A stretch of DNA of 61,888 bases. Origin: an uncultured Clostridium sp. GTDB taxonomy: Bacteria > Bacillota > Clostridia > TANB77 > CAG-508. Under the pieces are notes generated by a model. That model searched no databases and was not told the DNA's origin. It worked only from the letters and a program-made list of their open reading frames with translations. The stretch covers positions 1-61,888 of the forward strand of contig CAOKLQ010000010.1 of assembly GCA_948469315.1 (NCBI GenBank), given 5' to 3'. Positions 20,172 to 30,636 of this stretch are shown here, piece by piece; within the stretch, counting starts at the first letter, position 1, and every line of letters begins with the position of its first letter. The translations under genes were made by a program, and so were the position numbers.

Positions 20172-21164
20172 TTAAATTATTAATCCTATTTTTTTATATA
20201 CTTGTTTTAATATTTCTTGAGTTTTTTCTTTTGCTTTTTTATCTCCTTTTTCATATATTGCTTTTAATTTTTCAGGATTAGACATAAGTTCATTATATTT
20301 TTTTTGAACTGGCTCTAATTTATCTATTATGCTATCTGCTACTGCCATTTTAAAATCTCCATATCCTTTATCTTTAAATTCTTCTTCTATATCTTCAAAT
20401 GATTTTTCTTTCATCAAAGAATATATTGTCATCAAATTACTTACACCTGGCTTATTTTTAACATCATATTTTACACAATTTTCTGAATCTGTTACTGCTT
20501 TTTTTAATTTTTTTCTAATTTCATCTGGAGTATCTGTTAGAAAAATTGCATCATTAAGATTGGTCGTACTTTTACTCATTTTAGATAATGGATTTTGAAG
20601 TCCCATAATTCTTTCTCCTTGTTTTGAAATATAGGCTTCAGGAATTACAAAAGTTTCTCCATAAATACTATTAAATCTTTGTGCTATATCTCTTGTAATT
20701 TCTAGATGCTGTTTTTGATCATCTCCAACAGGTACTAAGTTTGCATTATATATTAAAATATCTGCTGCCATTAAAACAGGATATGTAAATAGCCCACTAT
20801 TTATATTGTCTGCATGTTTTGCAGATTTATCCTTAAATTGTGTCATACGATTTAACTCTCCCATATATGTATAGCAATTTAAAACCCAAGATAATTGCGT
20901 ATGAGTAGGTATATGTGATTGAATAAATATATTATTTTTTTCAGGATCTAATCCACATGCTACATAAAGAGCAATTACCTTTTTGGCCCTTTGCTTTAAA
21001 ACTTCTGGATCATTTCTTACTGTAAGTGAATGAAGGTCTGCTATCATATAATAACATTCGTATTCATCTTGCATTTTTATCCAATTATTTATTGCTCCTA
21101 AATAATTTCCTATTGTTAAATTTCCAGTTGCTTGAATTCCACTTAATATAACTTTTTTATCCAT
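20172..21164 (-). CDS. trpS: Tryptophanyl-tRNA synthetase
   Basis: Class I synthetase, about 330 residues. The start at 21164 (MDKKVILSGIQATG) is supported by AAAGGAG; the longer frame adds 22 non-conserved residues. GNLTIGNYLGA is the HIGH-like motif and KMSKS is present. No CGG codon and no frame break. I looked for a T-box leader upstream and saw none in the short gap. Confidence 0.95.
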   Translation of the reverse strand: MDKKVILSGIQATGNLTIGNYLGAINNWIKMQDEYECYYMIADLHSLTVRNDPEVLKQRAKKVIALYVACGLDPEKNNIFIQSHIPTHTQLSWVLNCYTYMGELNRMTQFKDKSAKHADNINSGLFTYPVLMAADILIYNANLVPVGDDQKQHLEITRDIAQRFNSIYGETFVIPEAYISKQGERIMGLQNPLSKMSKSTTNLNDAIFLTDTPDEIRKKLKKAVTDSENCVKYDVKNKPGVSNLMTIYSLMKEKSFEDIEEEFKDKGYGDFKMAVADSIIDKLEPVQKKYNELMSNPEKLKAIYEKGDKKAKEKTQEILKQVYKKIGLII

Positions 21165-21238
21165 AATCTTTTCTCCTTTAAAATTTTGTTTATTATACCA
21201 AATTTTTATTTTAATTACAACAAATAACACATAAAATT

Positions 21239-21266
21239 ATGAGGTCAAAAAAATTATAACCTCATT
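21239..21266 (-). terminator. Hairpin after the TIGR04086-like gene
   Basis: ATGAGGT and ACCTCAT form a short stem just past the stop of the 21276-21677 gene, with a T-rich tract. Confidence 0.6.
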
Positions 21267-21275
21267 TACAAAATA

Positions 21276-21677
21276 TTATTTTTTATTTATATTTACACCT
21301 ATTATTCCACCAATCATACCCGAAATAATACTTGTAATTATCATTATTATTGAACTTGTATTTAGCAAGAAGTTTAAACTTATTATACTTGATATTAAAT
21401 ATATTATACCAATATAAACTAATCCACATAAGCCACCTTTTAATAATCCTTTACTTTTTTGATTTTTAGTTGTTAATCCACTCCCTATCAAAATTGAAAT
21501 GGAATTTATTACTATTATTGCAGAATTTGAAATATTTTCTGATATACTTGTATATGTAAGTATGGCCGATAATATTATTAATGATAAAAATGTAAATACT
21601 AGAGATACTATTAATCCTTTTACTATGTAATTTATACTATTATTTACATTTTTTATATTATTTATATTTTCATTCAT
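21276..21677 (-). CDS. TIGR04086-like four-helix membrane protein
   Basis: 133 residues with four hydrophobic helices and the glycine-rich third and fourth helices (LLKGGLCGLVYIGIIYL, IISGMIGGIIGVNI) that mark the TIGR04086/YrzE type. Function unknown. Its AGGAGG ribosome site forms the 3' arm of a terminator-like hairpin (21683-21716), so its expression may be set by that structure. Confidence 0.7.
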   Translation of the reverse strand: MNENINNIKNVNNSINYIVKGLIVSLVFTFLSLIILSAILTYTSISENISNSAIIVINSISILIGSGLTTKNQKSKGLLKGGLCGLVYIGIIYLISSIISLNFLLNTSSIIMIITSIISGMIGGIIGVNINKK

Positions 21678-21682
21678 AAAAA

Positions 21683-21716
21683 AGACCTCCTAAGTTTATT
21701 TTATTTTAGGAAGTCT
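21683..21716 (-). promoter_or_regulatory. Terminator-like hairpin containing the ribosome site of the 21276-21677 gene
   Basis: On the leftward transcript AGACTTCCTAA pairs with TTAGGAGGTCT and is followed by a run of six T then the start ATG. The AGGAGG lies in the 3' arm. Confidence 0.65.
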
Positions 21717-21745
21717 CTTTTTAGAACTTTAGTATTATTTTATTT

Positions 21746-23245
21746 TTATTGTTCTACTACTAATGTATCTTCATTTGTGTTTGTAGTTTGTTCATCTCCA
21801 TTTAGTTGATTTTCATCTGCAGAGTTATTTGTTTGTGTCTCATTTGTAGTAGAATTTATATTATTTCGTATATTCTCTATATTTTCAGTCTGTTTTTCTT
21901 CGGCACTTCTATTTACTTTTTTTACATTTATTGCATCAAAGTATTTTTCTAGGTCATAACTATACTTAGATCCATTTTGCATTCCTTCTATTCTATATAT
22001 CTTATTTCCTCCTGATGTTACTGCATAAACAGTATCTAGTGCACATGGTATTAATTCTTTTCCTGTAGAATTTATTATTCCATAAAATTTATCTCTACCT
22101 ATAACTATTGCTTCATAATCTTCTATTATTACAACATTTTCAGTAGAATTGGTAGAACTTGTTCCTACAACACAGCCTATTGTATCATATTCTATAGGTA
22201 ATATTAATTTTCCGTTTTTATTATAAATTCCCCATTTTTTATCTTTTCTTACTGGAATACAATTATCAAATAAAATATAAGGATTTTTTATTAAAGAATC
22301 TTTATATAAAGAACTATCTACTCCTATTTCATCATTTTCAATAAATATTACAATATTTCCATTTTTATTTACTACTCCATATTTATTATTTTGTTTTACT
22401 TTATATAAACCTAAATCTTCATCTAAAACTTCTATTTCTTCATATTCTAAATCTATTTTTGATCTTCCTTGTGAATTTATTATTCCAAATTTATTTCCAC
22501 TTGTTACCATATAATCTCCAGTATTTTCTAAATATGTTATATCATCATATTTAGCTCCTACAATTTCAGATCCATCTGGTTTTATTATAGCTTTTTTTCC
22601 ATCTTCTCTTTCAACTATAAGAATATCATTTTTAAGAGCTTTTTGATTATCAAATTTCTCACTTATTTGTTTATATTTGTAATTTGCAATTTGGCTTGTA
22701 TAATAACTATTTAAATATTCTAATGTAAAAATATTTATATTTTCATTATAACTAAATGAAATATTTAAAATCTTTATTATTCCATCAGGTGTAGTGTACA
22801 ATCTACCATTTGAAAGTTTTATGTCTTCATCTAAATACATATAAGAATACTTTTCTTCATTGTTTGTAGTTTGTATTTTATATATTTTATTTGAATTTGC
22901 CTCAAATGTTACAGTTTCTTCTTCAAATGTAACATATCCTTTTGATGTATCTTCTGATATTTTTCCATATTCACCATTATAATAATTATTCCCTAATAAT
23001 TTTGCCATATCTTGAATTGATACATATATTTTTCCATCTTGCGTTATTTCGAAATAAGATTCGTATATTGAAGTAGATACTCCATCTATATAAAACTTAG
23101 TAGTAAGAGTTTGCAGGTACATCATAACTCCTATAATAGACATAATTATTACTAATAACATAACAATTAAAATAATTATTACTTTATTAATATTATTTTT
23201 TTTTCTTGTATTTTTTTCTTGATTCATATTTTCAAATAAATCCAT
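21746..23245 (-). CDS. Membrane-anchored WG-repeat protein with stalk-like N-domain
   Basis: 499 residues. One membrane helix (about 22-45) is followed by a copper-amine-oxidase-N-like domain (FYIDGVSTSIYESYFEITQDGKIYVSIQDMAKLLGN, LYTTPDGIIKIL) and then at least four WG repeats (KAIIKPDGSEIVGAKYDDI, FGIINSQGRSKI, YGVVNKNGNIVI, WGIYNKNGKLILPIEYDTI, FYGIINSTGKELIPCALDTV). The tail is Asn/Thr/Glu rich. WG-repeat proteins on the outside of Clostridia are usually of unknown function. Confidence 0.8.
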   Translation of the reverse strand: MDLFENMNQEKNTRKKNNINKVIIILIVMLLVIIMSIIGVMMYLQTLTTKFYIDGVSTSIYESYFEITQDGKIYVSIQDMAKLLGNNYYNGEYGKISEDTSKGYVTFEEETVTFEANSNKIYKIQTTNNEEKYSYMYLDEDIKLSNGRLYTTPDGIIKILNISFSYNENINIFTLEYLNSYYTSQIANYKYKQISEKFDNQKALKNDILIVEREDGKKAIIKPDGSEIVGAKYDDITYLENTGDYMVTSGNKFGIINSQGRSKIDLEYEEIEVLDEDLGLYKVKQNNKYGVVNKNGNIVIFIENDEIGVDSSLYKDSLIKNPYILFDNCIPVRKDKKWGIYNKNGKLILPIEYDTIGCVVGTSSTNSTENVVIIEDYEAIVIGRDKFYGIINSTGKELIPCALDTVYAVTSGGNKIYRIEGMQNGSKYSYDLEKYFDAINVKKVNRSAEEKQTENIENIRNNINSTTNETQTNNSADENQLNGDEQTTNTNEDTLVVEQ

Positions 23246-23257
23246 GTTTTTCTCCTT

Positions 23258-24382
<1,125 letters not shown>

Positions 24383-24419
24383 TTATTCCTCCTATTTATT
24401 TTTTACAAATAAATTTAGA

Positions 24420-24464
24420 AACCTAAGATTTTATTTAAATTTATTTTTATCTAAAATCTTAGGC
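24420..24464 (-). terminator. Intrinsic terminator after tyrS
   Basis: CCTAAGATTTTA and TAAAATCTTAGG form a 12-pair stem six bases past the tyrS stop, with a T-rich tract on the leftward strand. Confidence 0.85.
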
Positions 24465-24470
24465 TTATTT

Positions 24471-25679
24471 TTAAATTTTTATTTTTAGAAATACTCCTTT
24501 TCCAATTTGCAATATATCTCCATCTTTTATTTGCGTTATAGAATTTATATCTGTTATTTTTTCATTATTTAATTTAACAGCACCTTGCATAAATAGTCTT
24601 CTTATTTCTCCTTTTGATGCATATTTATTAGTTGAAAGTATTGCATTTAATAGGCTTGCTCCAATATTTTCAGATATTTCTACTTTTAACTTTTCTATAT
24701 CTTCTGGAGCTTGTCCTTTTTGATATACAGATTTAAAGTGCTCTTGTGCATTTAAAGTTTCTTCTTTTGTATGATATAAACTTGTTATTGTTTTTGCTAA
24801 CTGTATTTTTATATCTCTTGGATTTTCCCCATTTTTTAATCTTTGCTCAATTTTTTCTATTTCATCTGGATGTTCATCTGTACATAACTTATAATATTTT
24901 ATTATAAGTTCATCTGGTATTTTCATACATTTTTCATACATTGTATTTGCATCTTCGTTTATTCCAATATAGTTTCCTAAGCTTTTACTCATTTTTTCTT
25001 CGCCATCTAATCCTTCTAATAAAGGCATAAATAATGTTAATTGTGGTTCTTGATTAAAATCTTTTTGAATATTTCTTCCCATAAGTATATTAAACGTTTG
25101 ATCTGTTCCTCCAAGTTCTATGTCTGATCTAACTGCAACAGAATCATATGCTTGCATTAATGGATAAAAAAATTCATGTACTGAAATTGGCTTGTTTGTT
25201 TCATATCTTTTTTTAAAATCATCTCTTTCTAACATTCTTGCAACTGTACATTTTGAAGATAATTCTATTACATCCCTAAAATTCATTTCTTCTAGCCACT
25301 GACTATTAAATTTAACAACAGTTTTGTCTTTATCTAATATTTTTAATATTTGTTTTTCATATGTTTTTGCATTTTCTTCTACTTGCTCTTTTGTTAATTG
25401 TTTTCTAGTTTTAGATTTACCTGTTGGATCTCCTATCATTCCAGTAAAATCTCCAATAATTATTATTGCTTCTGCTCCTAAATCTTGCAGTTGTTTTATT
25501 TTCCTTAAAACAACTGCATGTCCTAAATGTATATCTGGTGCAGAAGGGTCTAATCCTAGTTTAATTCTTAATGGTCTATTTTCTTCTTCGGCCTGTTTAA
25601 TTTTTTTTATTATCTCAGATGTTTCAGTATGATCTGCAACACCTTTTAACATTATTTTTATTTTTTCGTTTATATCCAT
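24471..25679 (-). CDS. tyrS: Tyrosyl-tRNA synthetase
   Basis: About 402 residues from the ATG at 25679 (MDINEKI) after AAAGGAT; a longer reading adds 14 residues without family support. PSAPDIHLGHAVVL holds the HIGH motif, EEKMSKSLGN the KMSKS loop, and the C-terminus is an S4 domain (AVKLNNEKITDINS). No frame break and no T-box seen upstream. Confidence 0.95.
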   Translation of the reverse strand: MDINEKIKIMLKGVADHTETSEIIKKIKQAEEENRPLRIKLGLDPSAPDIHLGHAVVLRKIKQLQDLGAEAIIIIGDFTGMIGDPTGKSKTRKQLTKEQVEENAKTYEKQILKILDKDKTVVKFNSQWLEEMNFRDVIELSSKCTVARMLERDDFKKRYETNKPISVHEFFYPLMQAYDSVAVRSDIELGGTDQTFNILMGRNIQKDFNQEPQLTLFMPLLEGLDGEEKMSKSLGNYIGINEDANTMYEKCMKIPDELIIKYYKLCTDEHPDEIEKIEQRLKNGENPRDIKIQLAKTITSLYHTKEETLNAQEHFKSVYQKGQAPEDIEKLKVEISENIGASLLNAILSTNKYASKGEIRRLFMQGAVKLNNEKITDINSITQIKDGDILQIGKGVFLKIKI

Positions 25680-25756
25680 TATTTTTATATCCTTTCGTCT
25701 TTTTGCTTTATATTTTAGCATTTATTATATAAATTGTGCAACTATTAATTAAAAAA

Positions 25757-26665
25757 TTACAAAATTATATCTCTTTTTAATAATTCATTTTCTATTATTC
25801 CTGTCCCAATAAATTTATTTTGTTCATTATAAATTCTATATATATTAGATTTGTTTTTAACTTTTAACTGTACACCGTTTAAAAATAAATCTATTTTTTT
25901 ATTATTTAAGATTATCTGCGATTTTTCGTTTAAAAATTCCTCTATTGAAATTACATTTTTTTCTTTGTCTTTTTCCAATTGTTCTAATGTAATTGAATTT
26001 TTTATATCAAAATCTCCTACTTTTATTCTTTGCAGTTCTTTCATATATCCCACTGTATCTAGCTTTTTTGCTATATCTTCACATAAAGATCTTACATATG
26101 TTCCTTTTGAGCAATGTACTTGAAATGTTATTTCTACATTCGGGCCAAAAGTTATATCTTCCCCTACAGAATTTGTAATTATTGTGTTTATATTTAATAG
26201 TCTTATATTATATATTTCTATTTTTCTTGGGGTTAATTCTACTGTTTGTCCACTTCTTGCATATTCATATAATTTTTTTCCATTTACTTTTATTGCAGAA
26301 TACATTGGAGGAATTTGTTGTTGTTTTCCTATAAAACTATTTAATATTTTTATAATATTTTCTTTAGTTATATTTTGTAAGTTAATATTTTTTTGCTCAA
26401 TAACTTTTCCTTCTATATCTGCAGTATCTGTTTTTTCTCCTAATTTTAAAGTAACATTATATATTTTATCATGATTTATTAAATATTTAGAAAGTTTTGT
26501 TCCTTTTCCTAATAATATAGGAAGTACACCAGTAGCATTAGGATCTAATGTACCAGTATGTCCTACCTTTTTTTCATTTAATATCTTTTTAACTTTTGCT
26601 ACAACATCATGGGATGTATATTCTTTTTCTTTATTTATTATAACAATTCCATCCATCTTCTTCAT
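25757..26665 (-). CDS. truB: tRNA pseudouridine 55 synthase
   Basis: Modifies U55 of the T loop. 302 residues; GHTGTLDPNATGVLPI contains the catalytic Asp, GKQQQIPPMYSAIKVNGKKLYEYAR and CSKGTYVRSL are diagnostic. The gene is alone in its leftward orientation with a 77-base gap to tyrS. About 240 bases of AT-rich gene-free sequence lie upstream (26666-26905) with no structure I can interpret. Confidence 0.96.
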   Translation of the reverse strand: MKKMDGIVIINKEKEYTSHDVVAKVKKILNEKKVGHTGTLDPNATGVLPILLGKGTKLSKYLINHDKIYNVTLKLGEKTDTADIEGKVIEQKNINLQNITKENIIKILNSFIGKQQQIPPMYSAIKVNGKKLYEYARSGQTVELTPRKIEIYNIRLLNINTIITNSVGEDITFGPNVEITFQVHCSKGTYVRSLCEDIAKKLDTVGYMKELQRIKVGDFDIKNSITLEQLEKDKEKNVISIEEFLNEKSQIILNNKKIDLFLNGVQLKVKNKSNIYRIYNEQNKFIGTGIIENELLKRDIIL

Positions 26666-26905
26666 CCATTAATTTTTAATTTATTGAATAAAATAATAAT
26701 TAAAATTAATTCATTATTTTATATTAAATAATAAAAAATAATTTTATTTTTAAACTCCGTTCTCCAAACAGTGCAAAATAGATAAAATATTCAAAGTTTT
26801 GTGCGATGGACTCTAATTATATGTAATAATCAGGTCGAACTCGTTTTTCAAATATAAATTATTTTTTATTGTATTATGTATAGATACTATAATTTAATCG
26901 TTTTT

Positions 26906-27803
26906 CTAAATCAAATCATACATATTCTTAAAGCTATAACCTTGCTCCCTTAAATAATTAATTAAATGTGGAAGCATTTCATATGTTAGAATTTTATCAC
27001 TTGCATCATGCATTAATATTACTACACTATTTTTGTTTCCTATTGTTTGTTTTGCATATTCTAACATTTCTTCTACTGTGTTTTTTCCTTCTGCATCTGC
27101 TGTTAATGCATTCCAGTCTATATGTGCTATTCCATTTTGCTCTAAAATTTGTTTTGCTTCTTGTTTTACATTTTTATGTCTTCCTCCGCTTGTCCCTCCT
27201 GGAAATCTAAATAAATATGAGCTATAATCTGGTTTTCCTATTGCACCTCTTATTGCTTCTTCTGTTTTATTGTATTCATCTATAACAGATTGTGGCGATT
27301 CGTATATTAAGCTATATACATGGCTATAACCATGGTTTGTTACATAATGTCCTTCTTCATATTGTCTTTTTACTATTTGGGGATTTTTTTCTACCCTACT
27401 CCCTAATAAGAAAAATGTGGCTTTTATATTTTGTTGTTTTAATAAATCTAATATTAGTGGTGTTACTGATTTTGAAGGTCCATCATCAAATGTTAAAAAT
27501 ACTCTTTTTTCGTCTGAATGATATATTGCATTTATTTGCTCCACTATATTTCCGTGTTTGTTTGATTTTTGGCTTTATCATACTGTAATATGTATATGCA
27601 TTTTGTTTATCTATCATTTTTTCCTCTATTTGTGCATATTGTTTGTTTTTTTGTATTTGATTTTGCATAACAAAAAAAACACATATACTAATTATTATCA
27701 ATAATAAAAGTATTGTTAATATAATTAATATTAATTTTAATTCTATTTTTTTTGGTTCAACTTTTACTAAATCTAATACCATTTTTTTCACCTTGTTTGA
27801 CAT
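26906..27803 (-). CDS. Membrane-anchored polysaccharide deacetylase (NodB domain), one CGG +1 site
   Basis: The N-terminal part has one membrane helix (about residues 24-45) and ends, in its own frame, in basic nonsense. Skipping the C of CGG at 27552-27554 (ACA CGG AAA) gives KQTGNIVEQINAIYHSDEKR and joins directly to the NodB domain: FLTFDDGPS (metal Asp), TNHGYSH (metal His pair), RFPGGTSGG and ILMHDA. Repaired length about 298 residues. Peptidoglycan or chitin-type deacetylation outside the membrane is the family role; without the shift the catalytic domain would lack its anchor. A second in-frame ATG with AAGGTG upstream is a possible alternative start. Confidence 0.88.
27552..27554 (-). 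other. In-frame CGG, +1 site of the deacetylase gene
   Basis: Context ACA-CGG-AAA. Skipping C gives ACA-GGA-AAT (Thr-Gly-Asn) and joins the membrane anchor to the catalytic domain. Confidence 0.87.
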
Positions 27804-27827
27804 TTTTTTGTTTTATTTTTTATTTTC

Positions 27828-27849
27828 GGGTCGACAGGGTCGTCGACCC
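27828..27849. repeat. GC-richer hairpin repeat, family A, copy 2
   Basis: GGGTCGAC and GTCGACCC around AGGGTC, followed by CCTACA and TTTGATATTTTTT. It lies in the 91-base gap between pgi and the deacetylase gene. Confidence 0.6.
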
Positions 27850-27894
27850 CTACAATGTTTGATATTTTTTTATTGTGTTTTTTTGTTTATTAAT

Positions 27895-29208
27895 TTAATT
27901 TTCGTACCCTGGTTTTCCTAACATTTTAAACATATTTGTTTTGTATTTTTCTACTCCTGGTTGGTCAAATGGATTTACTCCAAGGAGTTTTCCTGACATT
28001 GCACAGGCAAGTTCAAAAAAGTATATTAGGTGTCCTAGGTTTTCTTCGTCTAATTTTTTTATATTTATTAGTATATTTGGTACATCATCGTCTGTATGGG
28101 CTTTTATTGTTGCTTGCATTGCTATTTTGTTTACATAGTCTAAGTCTTTTCCTTTTAAGTAATTTAGTCCATCTAAATTGTCTTCATCTGCTTTTATTTT
28201 TATATTTGTTTTTGGCTCTTCTATATTTAATACTGTTTCAAATAAGTTTCTTCTACCTTGTTGAATGTATTGACCTATTGAGTGCAAATCTGTTGTAAAT
28301 TCTGCTCCTGCTACGAATATTCCTTTGCCTTCTTTTCCCTCACTTTCTGCAAATAGCTGCTTCCACCATTCTATTATATAGTGAAGTTTTGGCTCATAAT
28401 CTATCAATATTTCTATATTTTTATTATTTTTGTATAAAATATTTCTTGTTACTGCATATTGATAACATTCATTATATTTTAGGTTACTGTCTGCATATTT
28501 TTCTTGAGCAAGCCTTGCCCCTAACATTAACTTATCTATATTTACTCCTGCTGTTGCTATTGGCAAAAGTCCTACTGCTGTTAAAACAGAATATCTTCCT
28601 CCTATATTATCTGGAACTACAAATTTTTCATATCCTTCTTCATCTGCTAGCTGCTTTAAAGCTCCTTTTTGCTTATCTGTTGTAACATATATTCTGCTTC
28701 TAGCTTCTGGCAAGCCATATCTGTTTTCTATATATTCTCTAAAAATCCTAAAAGCTATTGCAGGTTCTGTTGTTGTTCCAGATTTTGATATAACATTTAT
28801 AGATATATCCCTATCTCCTATAAATTCTATAACATCATTTATATAATTTGGACTCATATTATTTCCAACAAAAACCACTTTTGGAAAACAAGATTCATCA
28901 TCTGGAATAGAATTTGCAAATGTATTTCCAAGTGCTTCTATTACTGCTCTTGCTCCTAAATATGAGCCACCTATTCCTATTACTACTAATATATCTGAAT
29001 CTTCTTTTATTTTTTTTGCTGCTTTTTTTATTCTTTCAAATTCTTCTTTATCATAATTTGATGGTAAACTTAGCCAACCTAAAAATTGGTCCTCTCCATT
29101 TTGTTTTAAATGAAATTCTTCATGTACTTTTACAACATCTTTTTCATATTTTTTTAATTCGTATTGTTCTATTCCTGAATATTTAAAATCCAACTTTATA
29201 TCTGACAT
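27895..29208 (-). CDS. pgi: Glucose-6-phosphate isomerase
   Basis: Interconverts glucose-6-phosphate and fructose-6-phosphate. 437 residues; [28 protein letters not shown] and the C-terminal [19 protein letters not shown] are typical. A good AAGGAAGG site precedes the ATG. It lies 20 bases downstream of cysS, though the two are not functionally linked. Confidence 0.97.
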   Translation of the reverse strand: MSDIKLDFKYSGIEQYELKKYEKDVVKVHEEFHLKQNGEDQFLGWLSLPSNYDKEEFERIKKAAKKIKEDSDILVVIGIGGSYLGARAVIEALGNTFANSIPDDESCFPKVVFVGNNMSPNYINDVIEFIGDRDISINVISKSGTTTEPAIAFRIFREYIENRYGLPEARSRIYVTTDKQKGALKQLADEEGYEKFVVPDNIGGRYSVLTAVGLLPIATAGVNIDKLMLGARLAQEKYADSNLKYNECYQYAVTRNILYKNNKNIEILIDYEPKLHYIIEWWKQLFAESEGKEGKGIFVAGAEFTTDLHSIGQYIQQGRRNLFETVLNIEEPKTNIKIKADEDNLDGLNYLKGKDLDYVNKIAMQATIKAHTDDDVPNILINIKKLDEENLGHLIYFFELACAMSGKLLGVNPFDQPGVEKYKTNMFKMLGKPGYEN

Positions 29209-29228
29209 AATAGTTTAAACCTTCTTTC

Positions 29229-30611
29229 CTATATTTTTTCTACACTCATACCTTCTTTTGTATCTTTAACCTTATATCCTTTTTGGTTTATTTGTTCTCT
29301 TAAATTATCTGATTCTTCCCAATTTTTCTCTAATCTTGCTATTTTTCTTTTTTCTATTAAATCTAATACATCTTCTGGAATTTGTTTTATTTCTTCTTGT
29401 TTATTTAATTGCAAACCTAATACTTGATCAAATTTTTCCAGTAATTTAGCAAATTCTACTGACTTTTTATTGTTTTTGGCAATCTCCCAAACTACGCTCA
29501 TTGCAAGTGGCATATTTAAATCATCATTTATAGCTTTATGAAATTTTTCTTCATATTCATTTATTTGATCTTGTGATATTTTTTCTTTTCCTTCTAAATG
29601 CTTGTTATATGCTTCTTTTAATCTCTCTAAAGATATTTTAGAACTTTCCATTGCATCCCATGTAAAGTTTAATTTTTTTCTGTATGTTGTTGTATAACAA
29701 AACATCTTATATACAAGTGGTGAATATCCTTTATCTATTAAATCTTGTAATAAATATACATTACCTAAGCTTTTTGACATTTTTCCACCATCCATAAGTA
29801 GGTATTCACCATGCATCCAAAATTTAGCTGGAATTTTACCACAATCTCCTTTACTTTGAGCAATTTCGTTTTCATGATGTGTTGGTATTAAATCTATTCC
29901 ACCTGTATGTATATCAAATTCTTCTCCTAGATATTTTTTACTCATTGTTGAACATTCTATGTGCCAACCCGGATAACTTAAGCCCCAAGGGCTTTCCCAT
30001 TTCATTATGTGATTTTTAGGCGCTTTTATCCAAAGTGCAAAATCATATGGATTTTTCTTTTCTTTATCTACTGTAACTCTTGCACCACTTTTTTGCTCTT
30101 TTAAATCTATTCCAGATAATATTCCATAATTATCTAATTTAGAAACATCAAAATATATTGCAGTAGATGTTTCATAAGCATAACCATTTTGTATTAGTCT
30201 TTTTACAAATTCTTGCATTTCGTTTATATGGTCAGTTGCTTTACATATAATTTCTGGTTTTTGTATATTTAATCTTTGTAAGTCTTCAAAAAATTTATCA
30301 GTATAATACTTTGCTATATCTGAAGGGGATTTTCCTTCTTCTTTAGCAGATTTTATCATTTTGTCTTCTCCTGCATCTGCATCTGATACTAAATGTCCTA
30401 CATCTGTTATATTCATTACATGTTTTAATTTGTATCCATTATACTGTAATGTTCTTCTTAATGTATCTTGAAAAATATTTGTTCTCATATTTCCAATAGT
30501 TGCATCTTTATATACTGTTGGACCACATGAATAAATTCTTACTAGTTCTTTTTCAATAGGTTCAAACTTTTCTTTTTGTTTTGTTAGAGTATTATAAAAA
30601 AATATGTCCAT
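29229..30611 (-). CDS. cysS: Cysteinyl-tRNA synthetase
   Basis: 460 residues. YSCGPTVYKDATIGNMRT holds the zinc Cys and the HIGH-like motif, GWHIECS and HHENEIAQ supply the remaining zinc ligands, and GGKMSKSLGN is the KMSKS loop. It follows the class A penicillin-binding protein gene by 25 bases. No T-box leader is visible upstream because the gap is too short. Confidence 0.97.
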   Translation of the reverse strand: MDIFFYNTLTKQKEKFEPIEKELVRIYSCGPTVYKDATIGNMRTNIFQDTLRRTLQYNGYKLKHVMNITDVGHLVSDADAGEDKMIKSAKEEGKSPSDIAKYYTDKFFEDLQRLNIQKPEIICKATDHINEMQEFVKRLIQNGYAYETSTAIYFDVSKLDNYGILSGIDLKEQKSGARVTVDKEKKNPYDFALWIKAPKNHIMKWESPWGLSYPGWHIECSTMSKKYLGEEFDIHTGGIDLIPTHHENEIAQSKGDCGKIPAKFWMHGEYLLMDGGKMSKSLGNVYLLQDLIDKGYSPLVYKMFCYTTTYRKKLNFTWDAMESSKISLERLKEAYNKHLEGKEKISQDQINEYEEKFHKAINDDLNMPLAMSVVWEIAKNNKKSVEFAKLLEKFDQVLGLQLNKQEEIKQIPEDVLDLIEKRKIARLEKNWEESDNLREQINQKGYKVKDTKEGMSVEKI

Positions 30612-30636
30612 AAAAACCCCCGAATAAAGTTCATTA

